Source: JABDGM01 sp046349975 (GTDB lineage Bacteria; Planctomycetota; Planctomycetia; Pirellulales; Lacipirellulaceae). Taken from it: 64,000 nt of DNA. The notes under the pieces are model-generated. The model did no database searches and was not told the DNA's origin. It saw nothing but the letters and a program-made list of their open reading frames with translations. The translations under genes and the position numbers were made by a program. The stretch covers positions 1-64,000 of the forward strand of contig JAXMBH010000012.1 in assembly GCA_046349975.1 (NCBI GenBank). The letters run 5' to 3'. Positions 20,917-27,547 of the stretch are shown here, piece after piece (the stretch's first letter is position 1; each line of letters starts with the position of its first letter).

Positions 20917-21096
20917 ATGGCTACACGAGGTAGACCCCCTAAAGCTCCAGAAGAGCGACGAACCGACGAAATGAAAATTCCGCTTTCGGAAGCGGAGAAG
21001 CAGCAGATATTGTCCGCAGCCGAGAACGACGATCAAAAGCCGGTTACATGGGCCAGAGACATATTGCTGCGAGCCGCGAAGCGGCGTACAAAGTAG
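20917..21096 (+). CDS. Small ribbon-helix-helix-like DNA-binding protein
   Basis: 59 residues from ATG 20917: MATRGRPPKAPEERR, then a short strand-like segment (DEMKIPLSEAE) and two helices (KQQILSAAENDD, WARDILLRAAKRR). This is the order of a ribbon-helix-helix regulator with a basic N-terminal arm. The -10 ends seven bases before the ATG, so the mRNA is probably leaderless. The inverted repeat over the promoter is a likely self-operator. Its stop lies two bases from the end of the tRNA-like genes on the other strand. A partner toxin is not evident, so it may regulate the element itself. Confidence 0.6.
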   Translation: MATRGRPPKAPEERRTDEMKIPLSEAEKQQILSAAENDDQKPVTWARDILLRAAKRRTK

Positions 21097-21097
21097 T

Positions 21098-21165
21098 TGG
21101 AGCCGCCCGGAATTGAACCGGGTTGCTGCGCCGTATAAGGGCTAGCGACCAAACCTGGCGGCCCC
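21098..21165 (-). tRNA. Degenerate or unusual tRNA-like gene
   Basis: On the minus strand: acceptor GGGGCCG pairs with CGGCTCC (one G-T pair) and discriminator A; the T arm CCCGG-TTCAATT-CCGGG is perfect. The middle is short (34 bases where about 39 are usual). The best anticodon arm, GCC-CTTATAC-GGC, has only three good pairs and would give anticodon UAU (codon AUA, Ile). The D arm is weak. At 68 bases it is shorter than a normal tRNA. It may be a decayed tRNA or an atypical one. Confidence 0.45.
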
Positions 21166-21173
21166 ATGAAAGG

Positions 21174-21269
21174 CGGAGGGAGCGGGAATCGAACCCCACC
21201 GGCATACGCCGGACTGCTTCGGCGGTTTTAAAGACCGCTGCGCCGGACCAAGACGCGCAGACTCCCTGC
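21174..21269 (-). tRNA. Type II tRNA-like gene with apparent anticodon UUA
   Basis: About 96 bases on the minus strand. The acceptor GCAGGGAG/CTCCCTCC has one C-C mismatch, discriminator G, and genomic CCT instead of CCA. The D stem is long (TGCGC/GCGCA). The anticodon arm GCGGT-CTTTAAA-ACCGC is perfect. A long variable arm has CCGGC-GTAT-GCCGG, and the T loop is TTCGATT. With T33 fixed, the anticodon is UUA, complementary to the ochre stop codon UAA. The loop resembles serine tRNA (CTTGAAA) with G changed to T. A 9+3 acceptor/T-stem split can be drawn, as in described allo-tRNAs. It lies eight bases upstream of the other tRNA-like gene. Confidence 0.6.
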
Positions 21270-21281
21270 ACGAACGAATAA

Positions 21282-21317
21282 AGCCGTAGGCGGCGCACAG
21301 GCTGCCTACGGCTTTTT
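21282..21317 (+). terminator. Hairpin terminator
   Basis: AGCCGTAGGC (21282-21291) pairs with GCCTACGGCT (21304-21313) and a run of five T follows on the plus strand. It probably ends plus-strand transcription from the regulator gene, which would be antisense to the tRNA-like genes. Confidence 0.6.
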
Positions 21318-21485
21318 GCATTTGCATATCGGATCGTCGCGCGGTAGTCTAAACCGCGCAACGAGAGCGGCCCCGCAATCATTGCGGCGTCCTCCGTGAA
21401 CTGGCTCTTTGTCCCTATTGGTTCCTAGGCCGAAGCGGGGCAGAGAGCCTTTTTTGGTTTGGTGGGCTTACATCATCGCGTTAAA

Positions 21486-22118
21486 TCAGAAGGGAATATC
21501 TTCTGCGGGCGGTGGTTCTGGTTGGAATCGTTGAATCAACGCTTGGATCTGCTCGTGCGTTAATTCCTTGAGATAGGTAACGCCAAATTCGTACTGCATG
21601 ACATCTTGCCGAAATGCTCTTGGATTGACTTGGCGAGCGCCCAGTAGCGACCGTAATTCTTCGATCTCCGCTTCAGTCGCCATTTGCGACTTTTCTTCGT
21701 CCTCGGTATCTAGCCGCTGCGGTGGCGGCTCCGGCGACGGGATCGCCTGAGAAGTAATCGCGTAGACGGAGGCCCGTTTACCGCTGCCTTTCGTCACTAG
21801 TTGGAGCTGTCCCTCGTTCACCATGCGACGTAGTTTATGGATGATCGTTGTGCGATTAGCCGCCAACCCCTTGACCTGAGTAATCCATGCCTCGACTTGC
21901 TTAGTGGAAAAAGGTTCCCCGTTCCACTGGCGGACAAACTCCTCGACGGCAGCCGCAGAATTCACGCGCTCGGCACCGTTGCCATTGTTTTCTGCGGACT
22001 CCTTAGGCGGCTTTTTGCCGCCTGAAATTTCCTGCCAAATCAATTCCAGTGCTGCGAGCTTCTGCTTATACTCGTCCTCGAATTGCCGCTTCAGTCGCAG
22101 ATAGTCCCGCTCATTCAT
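21486..22118 (-). CDS. Hypothetical protein with possible winged-helix domain (element cargo)
   Basis: 210 residues from ATG 22118; the frame is open further upstream but protein-like sequence starts with MNERDYLRLKRQFEDEYKQK, a coiled segment. The middle (FSTKQVEAWITQVKGLAANRTTIIHKLRRMVNEGQLQLVTKGSGKRASVYAI, about residues 70-120) has the layout of a winged helix with a wing before VYAI. The C-terminal third is charged and proline-rich. It may be a DNA-binding regulator or modulator. No family recognised. It is divergent from dinD with about 155 bases between, which hold the dinD promoter. Confidence 0.6.
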   Translation of the reverse strand: MNERDYLRLKRQFEDEYKQKLAALELIWQEISGGKKPPKESAENNGNGAERVNSAAAVEEFVRQWNGEPFSTKQVEAWITQVKGLAANRTTIIHKLRRMVNEGQLQLVTKGSGKRASVYAITSQAIPSPEPPPQRLDTEDEEKSQMATEAEIEELRSLLGARQVNPRAFRQDVMQYEFGVTYLKELTHEQIQALIQRFQPEPPPAEDIPF

Positions 22119-22171
22119 ACCGCCATTCTTGTGGCGTCTAGCGTGGCTGTCAACTGTGCCACGCAAATACC

Positions 22172-22239
22172 TTGTCGCATTACACACTAGCGCGCTATAA
22201 TGCGGCCTCACCGATGCCGAGCAACTAGGACGTTCTAGT
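22172..22239 (+). promoter_or_regulatory. dinD promoter with a downstream palindrome
   Basis: TTGTCG (22172-22177), 18-base spacer and consensus TATAAT (22196-22201). A palindrome with ACTAG/CTAGT arms and a six-base centre lies at 22224-22239, just after the expected transcription start. It is a candidate operator, but no known LexA box is matched. Confidence 0.45.
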
Positions 22240-22272
22240 CCAGCTAACCCCTACATTTTAAGGACGATCACG

Positions 22273-23157
22273 GTGTCAGACCTAACCACAACCAGTAGTA
22301 GTCAAAACGCCCTATTTGAGAATTTACGGAAAGTGAATGCACATGGTGTTGAGTATTGGACGGCCCGGGAAATCATGCCGCTCCTAGATTACTCAGAGTG
22401 GCGTAATTTTTCGCATGCAATCGAGCGCGCAAAGACCTCTTGTCAACAATCTGGTAACGTTCCACAGGATCATTTTGTTGACGTCACCACCATGATCGCC
22501 ACGGGAAAGGGTGCCAAGCGAAAGGCAGCCGACGTTCAGCTTTCCCGATTTGCATGCTATCTGATAGCCCAGAACGGCGACCCGTCGAAGGCAGCAATCG
22601 CACACGCGCAAAAGTATTTTGCGATTCAAGCGCGGCGACAGGAAGTAAGCGACCAAATTGCCGCCGACCAGGAACGAATCGAACACCGTGATCGATGCTC
22701 CGACGAATACAAAGCGCTTTCTGGCGCGGCGAAGCAGGCTGGCGTAAACAGCCGGAAGTTCGGAGTTTTTCACGATGCTGGGTATCGTGGACTGTACGGC
22801 ATGGGCTGCTCGGCAATCAAAGATCGCAAGGGCGTTCCGCAGAAAGAGAATCTACTCGACCGGATGGGAACTACGGAGCTTGCAGCGAATGCCTTCCGAT
22901 GTACGCAGGCGCGTGAGCGCATCAATGAGTCAGCCGCGAATGAGCAGCAGGCAATCGTAATCAACGAGAAGGTCGGTCGAGAGGTTCGCGATGCAATTCG
23001 CCGCATCGGGGGAACTATGCCCGAAAACCTCCCCGCTGCCGAACACATAAAGGAAACAAAGAAGCGGCTGAAGAAGGCGACGCCCAAAATTGAACTGGAA
23101 AAGTCCGACGCGATCGGATTGGTCGCCGCTCCGCCGGATGATCTTAGCGATCTGTGA
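22273..23157 (+). CDS. dinD: DinD-like DNA-damage-inducible protein (element cargo)
   Basis: 294 residues from a GTG at 22273, with AAGGA about 12 bases upstream. It matches the DinD family along its length: FENLRKVNAHGVEYWTAREIMPLLDYSEWRNF near the N-terminus (BRO-N-like fold), FVDVTTMIATGKGAKRK, QLSRFACYLIAQNGDPSK, FAIQARRQE, and the C-terminal helix-rich half with NRKFG/FHDAGYRGLYG and LLDRMGTTELAANAFRCTQ. In E. coli DinD is SOS-induced and limits RecA activity; here it rides on a transposon, as it often does on mobile DNA. Its 3' end overlaps the convergent gene by 14 bases. Confidence 0.9.
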   Translation: MSDLTTTSSSQNALFENLRKVNAHGVEYWTAREIMPLLDYSEWRNFSHAIERAKTSCQQSGNVPQDHFVDVTTMIATGKGAKRKAADVQLSRFACYLIAQNGDPSKAAIAHAQKYFAIQARRQEVSDQIAADQERIEHRDRCSDEYKALSGAAKQAGVNSRKFGVFHDAGYRGLYGMGCSAIKDRKGVPQKENLLDRMGTTELAANAFRCTQARERINESAANEQQAIVINEKVGREVRDAIRRIGGTMPENLPAAEHIKETKKRLKKATPKIELEKSDAIGLVAAPPDDLSDL

Positions 23158-23524
23158 TCGTCCACCGCCCCCGCTCATCCCGCCGAAACTCCCGCGCGTA
23201 GTACCGTATCCCGCTGTCGATGGCGTGCGCCACGGCCCGCGGATCGTCGCCCACTCGGCACCCCGGCGGCTGGACCTCTAACGTCAGTTCCGCTAGCGTC
23301 ATTGGCTTGCCCTCTAACAGCACCTCCCGCGCTACGGTGGTCGCTTTAAGGTTCGGGTCGCCTGCCGGCAGTCTCTTGCGTGGCCGGCCCGGTGGCTTGA
23401 GGCCGAGCTTCCGCTGCAAGGCGGCTATCTCTTTGAGGGCGGATTGATACTCACGCTTGGCGGCCAGTATCGCGGCATTACGCTTGGCCAGCGCATCACG
23501 CTTGAGAAGATCAATGGCATCCAT
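23144..23524 (-). CDS. Hypothetical protein (element cargo)
   Basis: 126 residues. A long N-terminal helix (LLKRDALAKRNAAILAAKREYQSAL, then EIAALQRKLG) leads to a basic linker PPGRPRKRLP and an alpha/beta C-terminal part (ATTVAREVLLEGKPMTLAELTLEV ... AIDSGIRYYAREFRRDERGRWTITDR). The last part, ending in a RWT strand, looks like a small winged helix. I recognise no family. It lies at the right end of the element, 47 bases inside the inverted repeat, and overlaps the end of dinD. Confidence 0.55.
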   Translation of the reverse strand: MDAIDLLKRDALAKRNAAILAAKREYQSALKEIAALQRKLGLKPPGRPRKRLPAGDPNLKATTVAREVLLEGKPMTLAELTLEVQPPGCRVGDDPRAVAHAIDSGIRYYAREFRRDERGRWTITDR

Positions 23525-23571
23525 CCCGCTATAATTGCGGGCGGGAATCAGCGGCGAAAGTGGGGCGAGCG

Positions 23572-23606
23572 AATCCCACTACTTAGATTACCAGTGCCGG
23601 AGTTTT
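23572..23606. repeat. Right inverted repeat and target-site duplication
   Basis: The 27-bp right repeat (23572-23598) ends ...CTTAGATTACCAGTGCC and is followed by GGAGTTTT (23599-23606). It is the reverse complement of the left repeat except for one base. Confidence 0.92.
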
Positions 23607-23733
23607 GCAACGCTCCGCCCACTTGCGCGTCCCGCTGCCCGCAGCGCAAGCCTTTGCTGCGAACAAATTTCCGCGTTGCGATTCGCCCGCGCCGAAGCGC
23701 AAGCGAGGCGCAAAACCCCGCGACTTCTGCAAG

Positions 23734-24825
23734 GTGAATTCTAAGCTGAAACGCAACAGTTAAGGGATTGGTATTGGAAAAACCATCGCTGGGACGTTCG
23801 GATGTTGTTGGTGAAAACGGCAACATTCGCACGGAGGCCCAGCGATGGCGCGTCATCTTACCATGGAAGAGCGAGAGATTATCAGTCAGATGCGATCGGC
23901 CAGGCGTAAGCCGGCGACGATTGCCCGTCGTTTGAAGCGGCATCGCAGCACGATCTGCCGCGAGCTAGCGAGGAACTGTCGCCATGGCAGCTACTCGGCG
24001 GTGCGAGCGCAGCGGAGGTCGGAGCGGCGCCGCCGGGAACGCCCGTTGGTGGCGAAGTTGGATCGCCCCAAGCTCCGCGAGGAAGTCTGCCGCGGACTGG
24101 AGAAGTATTGGTCTCCGGAGCAGATCAGTGGCCGGTTGCGGCGTGAGCACCCGCGGGCCCGCAGTTGTCAGGTCTCTCACCAGACCATTTACGGGTGGAT
24201 CCGCCGGCAGTCCGATCGGGCCCATTGGGAGAGCTTTCTCCGCTTCGGCGGAAAACGGCGGCGACGGCGTGATCGGCGGGGAAAAATCCCCCGCACCGTC
24301 GAGATCGACAAGCGGCCGGCGGTCGTCAGTCAGCGGAGCCGCTATGGGGATTGGGAAGGGGACACGGTCATTGGCGCCCGGCGTCAAAGCGCGCTGGTGA
24401 CGCATGTCGAGCGCAAGAGTGGCTACTTATTGGCCGCGAAAATCGCAGCACGTCAAAGCGCGGAAGTCAACCGCGCGTCGCAGCAGTTGTTCGCCTCCGT
24501 TCCCGCCCAGCTGCGCCGCACGCTGACCCTCGACAACGGCAAAGAGTTCGCTAGCCATGAACAACTCTCGGAGTGGATCGGGATGCCCGTGTACTTCGCG
24601 CGACCCTACGCAGCCTGGCAACGCGGCACCAACGAAAATACCAACGGCCTCTTACGCCAGTTCTACCCCAAAGGCACCGACCTAAAACCGCTCACCGATC
24701 GTCAACTACAGCAAACCGTCGAACTCCTCAACAACCGACCACGAAAACGACTCAACTACCGAACTCCCAACGAAGTTATCCGAAACTCACCACATCTCCC
24801 CGTTGCATTTGAGAATTGAATTCAC
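23734..24825 (+). mobile_element. IS30-family insertion sequence
   Basis: The ends are imperfect 24-bp inverted repeats: 23734-23757 starting GTGAATTC and ending GCAAC, and 24802-24825 as its reverse complement, about 19 of 24 positions matching. The element is about 1,092 bp with one gene. I do not see a clear 2-3 bp target duplication. It sits 128 bases outside the right target duplication of the IS1-like transposon. Confidence 0.85.
23845..24819 (+). CDS. IS30-family transposase
   Basis: 324 residues, normal for the family. N-terminal helix-turn-helix (MEEREIISQMRSARRKPATIARRLKRHRSTICREL), then SPEQISGRLRREHP and SHQTIYGWIRR, and the catalytic domain with WEGDTVIG (first D), LDNGKEFA (second D) and NENTNGLLRQFYPKGTD (E). 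The end NNRPRKRLNYRTPNEV is also typical. The frame appears intact, so the copy may be active. The stop lies within the right inverted repeat. Confidence 0.93.
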   Translation: MARHLTMEEREIISQMRSARRKPATIARRLKRHRSTICRELARNCRHGSYSAVRAQRRSERRRRERPLVAKLDRPKLREEVCRGLEKYWSPEQISGRLRREHPRARSCQVSHQTIYGWIRRQSDRAHWESFLRFGGKRRRRRDRRGKIPRTVEIDKRPAVVSQRSRYGDWEGDTVIGARRQSALVTHVERKSGYLLAAKIAARQSAEVNRASQQLFASVPAQLRRTLTLDNGKEFASHEQLSEWIGMPVYFARPYAAWQRGTNENTNGLLRQFYPKGTDLKPLTDRQLQQTVELLNNRPRKRLNYRTPNEVIRNSPHLPVAFEN

Positions 24826-25036
24826 CCAATAAAAAACGCGTTTGCCCGGAAGGATCAAAATTCAAACCATATAGCCCAGCCCTCCGGGCTGGCGCCAACC
24901 AACCCTCAACCGCGAGCCGCAAGCGTAGGGGAGCGGAGTTTTAACGAGCCCCCCACCACCCCCGCCTTCCCACCCTTTCGCGCCGTCCCCCGCTGCCGTA
25001 TATTGCAGCCTCAGATTGCCCACCTATTCCGGACCG

Positions 25037-25705
25037 ATGCTCGAAAAGTTACCTATCGCTCGCTGGGGTTGGAAAGACCTCAACCTCTTCGGTTGGCCGC
25101 TCGTTGCTGCCATCCTGCTCTGCCTGTTGCTCGGCAGTCCTTGGCGCTGGATCGCAGTCATTCCGGTTGTGCTGCTCCTCTGGCTGATCAGCTTCTTCCG
25201 CGATCCGCGCCGCGACATCCCCGATGACGAACTGGCCATCGTGGCCCCCGCCGACGGCACCGTGGTCGACATCACCCCCCTGGCGGAATACCACTTCATC
25301 GGCCGCCGCAGCGTGCGCATCGGCATCTTCCTGTCGATCTTCAACGTCCACATCAACCGGGCTCCCACCGCGGGACGAGTCCTCGAAATGCACTACCAGC
25401 CGGGGAAGTTTCTCAACGCCCTCAAGCCGGAAAGCGCTGATCACAACGAGTATATGTGGATCGGCATGGAACGCACCGGCGCTGAGCCCGACCGGTTCGC
25501 GGTGCGACAGATTTCCGGCATGCTCGCCAAGAAAATCGTCTGCGAACTGCGGCCAGGGCAGACCGTCTCGCGCGGCGAAAAGTTTGGTATGATCAAACTA
25601 GGGTCACGCACCGAACTGGTCCTGCCCGCCGACGCGGTCGACATCACGGTCCAAGTCGGCGACAAAATCCGCGCCGGCGCCGATATCGTCGCCCGCTGGA
25701 AATAG
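25037..25705 (+). CDS. psd: Phosphatidylserine decarboxylase
   Basis: 222 residues, of the short (archaetidylserine-type) group. It decarboxylates phosphatidylserine to phosphatidylethanolamine. A membrane segment (WPLVAAILLCLLLG and VVLLLWLISFF) precedes FFRDPRRDIP and the core VAPADGTV, IFLSIFNVHINRAP, and the self-cleavage site KLGSRTEL near the C-terminus, where Gly-Ser is cut to give the pyruvoyl alpha chain. The ATG at 25037 is chosen; a TTG at 25016 is possible, and a TATATT -10 lies at 24999. The next gene, pssA, makes its substrate. Confidence 0.92.
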   Translation: MLEKLPIARWGWKDLNLFGWPLVAAILLCLLLGSPWRWIAVIPVVLLLWLISFFRDPRRDIPDDELAIVAPADGTVVDITPLAEYHFIGRRSVRIGIFLSIFNVHINRAPTAGRVLEMHYQPGKFLNALKPESADHNEYMWIGMERTGAEPDRFAVRQISGMLAKKIVCELRPGQTVSRGEKFGMIKLGSRTELVLPADAVDITVQVGDKIRAGADIVARWK

Positions 25706-25720
25706 GCGTTCGCTTCGATC

Positions 25721-25783
25721 GTAGCTGAATTCGCCAGAATTCAGAGCACGACGCAACCACTGAATTCTTGCGAATTCAGCTAC
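25721..25783. repeat. Inverted repeat between psd and pssA
   Basis: GTAGCTGAATTCG at 25721 and CGAATTCAGCTAC ending 25783 form the outer arms, with a second CAGAATTCAG/CTGAATTCTTG pair inside. It is a REP-like palindrome that could form a stem between the two lipid genes. Confidence 0.7.
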
Positions 25784-25789
25784 AACACC

Positions 25790-26689
25790 ATGAAACCCAT
25801 CCGCGCCATCGCCGTCCTGCCCACGCTCTTCACGCTCGGCAACCTCATCTGCGGCTTCTTCGCGATCGTGGTCCTGGCCCGCATCGAAAAGCCGACCGAC
25901 ACCACGCAATTTGCCCCCGCGCCAAAGATCGAATTCAAGATGCAGTCGGCCCAAGAGATTCGACAGTCAGCTCGCGACCTCATCGACAGCGACGACCCCA
26001 CGCACAACCTCATGCTCTGTGGGGCCCTGATCCTGCTCGCCATGATCTTCGACGCCGTCGACGGCCAGGTCGCCCGCATCACCCGCGGCCAAAGCGATTT
26101 TGGTGCTCAGCTTGATAGCCTTTGCGATCTAGTGTCGTTTGGCCTCGCGCCGGCGATCTTGCTAGTGAAAATGTGCCCGCAATTCACGAGCCTGCACAAC
26201 GATGCCATTTGGATGATCGCCGCCGTGTTCGCCTGCTGTGCCGCCCTGCGGCTCGCCCGCTTCAACGTCGAGACCGACGACGAAGACGACCACAGCATGT
26301 TCGCCGGCCTCCCCACGCCAGCCGCTGCCGCCACGATCGCCAGCTTCGCCATGCTGTCCTACTTCCTCCGCAACGAAACGAACGTCGTGACGCATGAGAA
26401 TTTCGTCACCTACGACTGGTGGATGCAGCGAATCGTGCCCTTCTTCGCCATCGTGATTGCAATCCTAATGGTTTCACGCGTCCCCTATCCCCATCCGCTC
26501 ACGCAATTCGTCCGCGGACAGCGCAGCTTCGCCCACCTGGTCGCCATCATCTTTGCCGTCTCCGCAATCTTGATCGTGCGAAACTACGCGATCCCGCTGC
26601 TGTGCGTGCTGTTCGTCCTGGCACCGCCAGTACGTTACGCCTGGGATCTCGTGTGGCACCGCCGCTCGCGGAATGAATCACTGTTTTGA
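25790..26689 (+). CDS. pssA: CDP-diacylglycerol-serine O-phosphatidyltransferase
   Basis: 299 residues. It makes phosphatidylserine from CDP-diacylglycerol and serine at the membrane. The CDP-alcohol phosphotransferase signature is complete: DAVDGQVARITRGQSDFGAQLDSLCD (D-G-x2-A-R-x8-G-x3-D-x3-D, about residue 88). It is preceded by an N-terminal helix (AVLPTLFTLGNLICGFFAIVVL) and followed by several helices, including FGLAPAILL and VACC-type segments. An insert of about 40 polar residues separates the first two helices. It lies 84 bases after psd and is the upstream step of the same pathway. Confidence 0.93.
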   Translation: MKPIRAIAVLPTLFTLGNLICGFFAIVVLARIEKPTDTTQFAPAPKIEFKMQSAQEIRQSARDLIDSDDPTHNLMLCGALILLAMIFDAVDGQVARITRGQSDFGAQLDSLCDLVSFGLAPAILLVKMCPQFTSLHNDAIWMIAAVFACCAALRLARFNVETDDEDDHSMFAGLPTPAAAATIASFAMLSYFLRNETNVVTHENFVTYDWWMQRIVPFFAIVIAILMVSRVPYPHPLTQFVRGQRSFAHLVAIIFAVSAILIVRNYAIPLLCVLFVLAPPVRYAWDLVWHRRSRNESLF

Positions 26690-26736
26690 ATCAAGAGTAA
26701 CGTCGTAAGCAGCCCGGCACTGCCTGATTAACCACC

Positions 26737-26766
26737 GAGCTAAGATAACCAGCTCAGAATTTTTTG
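26737..26766 (+). terminator. Weak hairpin terminator after pssA
   Basis: GAGCT/AGCTC with a nine-base loop followed by AGAATTTTTTG. The stem is only five pairs, so this is tentative. Confidence 0.35.
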
Positions 26767-26806
26767 CACGGGAGTGAAACATGTCAGGCCCAGCCTGGCG
26801 AGTACC

Positions 26807-27415
26807 ATGTTCTCAGGAATCGTTCGCAGTTTAGCCGAGGTTGCCGATCTTATTTCCGAACCACCCGGTGTACGGCTCGTCATCCGCGACGCCCCGTTCG
26901 CCGCCACCGCCCAAGTGGGCGACAGCATCGCCATCAACGGCTGCTGCCTCACCGTCGTTGGCGTCGACGGCGACACCATGAGCTTCCAAGCCGGCGAGGA
27001 AACGCTCTCCCGCACGAACCTCGGCGAACTCGGCCCCGGGTCGCGCGTCAACCTCGAGTCCTCCATGAAGCTGGGTGACGAACTCGGCGGCCACTTCGTC
27101 ACCGGCCACATCGACGCCACCGCCAAAGTCCACACTCGCAAAGACGACGCCGACTGGTGCACCATGTGGTTCAGCATCGACCCAGCCCAAAGCTCGCAGA
27201 TGGCCAGCAAAGGCTCAGTCGCGGTCGACGGCGTGAGCCTGACGCTTGTCGACGTCGAGCAGGACCGCTTCAGCGTGGCGCTCATCCCGCACACGCTCAA
27301 CGTCACTACGCTCGGCCTCCGCAACGTCGGTGATCGCGTCAACATCGAGACCGACGTCCTAGCGAAATATGTCCAGCGCCAGTTCCAAGCCCTGAACGCC
27401 AAAGCACTCGCATAG
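26807..27415 (+). CDS. ribE: Riboflavin synthase, alpha chain
   Basis: 202 residues from ATG 26807 (MFSGIVRSLAEV, the standard N-terminus). It catalyses the dismutation of two 6,7-dimethyl-8-ribityllumazine to riboflavin. Two lumazine-binding repeats are visible: residues 1-96 with GDSIAINGCCLTV and NLGELGPGSRVNLESSM, and 97-195 with GHIDATAKV, VAVDGVSLTLV, LGLRNVGDRVNIETDVLAKYV. No FMN riboswitch was recognised upstream, and no other riboflavin gene is adjacent. Confidence 0.95.
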   Translation: MFSGIVRSLAEVADLISEPPGVRLVIRDAPFAATAQVGDSIAINGCCLTVVGVDGDTMSFQAGEETLSRTNLGELGPGSRVNLESSMKLGDELGGHFVTGHIDATAKVHTRKDDADWCTMWFSIDPAQSSQMASKGSVAVDGVSLTLVDVEQDRFSVALIPHTLNVTTLGLRNVGDRVNIETDVLAKYVQRQFQALNAKALA

Positions 27416-27547
27416 CAGTCGCGGCGCACGTGGGGTGCCTGGGGTCAAGCCGAAGGCGAGCCCCCAGTGCCCTTGGAAACCCTCGGCCTTCACATTCACC
27501 CACATCCGCCCTGAACCCTGACCTCTGAACCCTGCCCCCTTCCCCCG

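Larger units (their letters stand above)
19572..23598. mobile_element. 4,027-bp IS1-like transposon with cargo genes
   Basis: Boundaries are read from the sequence. The 27-bp inverted repeats at 19572-19598 and 23572-23598 differ at one position. Each is abutted on its outer side by GGAGTTTT in direct orientation (19564-19571, 23599-23606), an 8-bp target duplication as expected for IS1-type transposition. Inside are an IS1-like transposase, a small membrane protein, a ribbon-helix-helix-like regulator, two tRNA-like genes, an unknown coiled/HTH-like protein, DinD, and another unknown protein. The interior is visibly more AT-rich than the flanks. An IS1-type element carrying this much cargo is unusual. 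Intact ends suggest fairly recent insertion. Confidence 0.88.

Noticed and set aside
21174..21269. Plus-strand reading as tRNA-Leu(UAA)
   Set aside because: The plus-strand loop TTTAAAG would give UAA, but the T-arm motif TTCGATT and D loop are only in the right order on the minus strand.
21282..21400. Possible third tRNA (GCGGT-TTAGACT-ACCGC arm near 21340)
   Set aside because: No T arm or matching acceptor stem is found on either side; only an isolated hairpin is supported.
23610..23733. IS30 target duplication or further element end
   Set aside because: The bases flanking 23734 and 24825 do not match over 2-3 bp or more, and no other inverted repeat pair is seen in this spacer.
26690..26806. 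FMN riboswitch upstream of ribE
   Set aside because: None of the conserved FMN-aptamer segments are seen; the spacer is short and holds only a weak hairpin.
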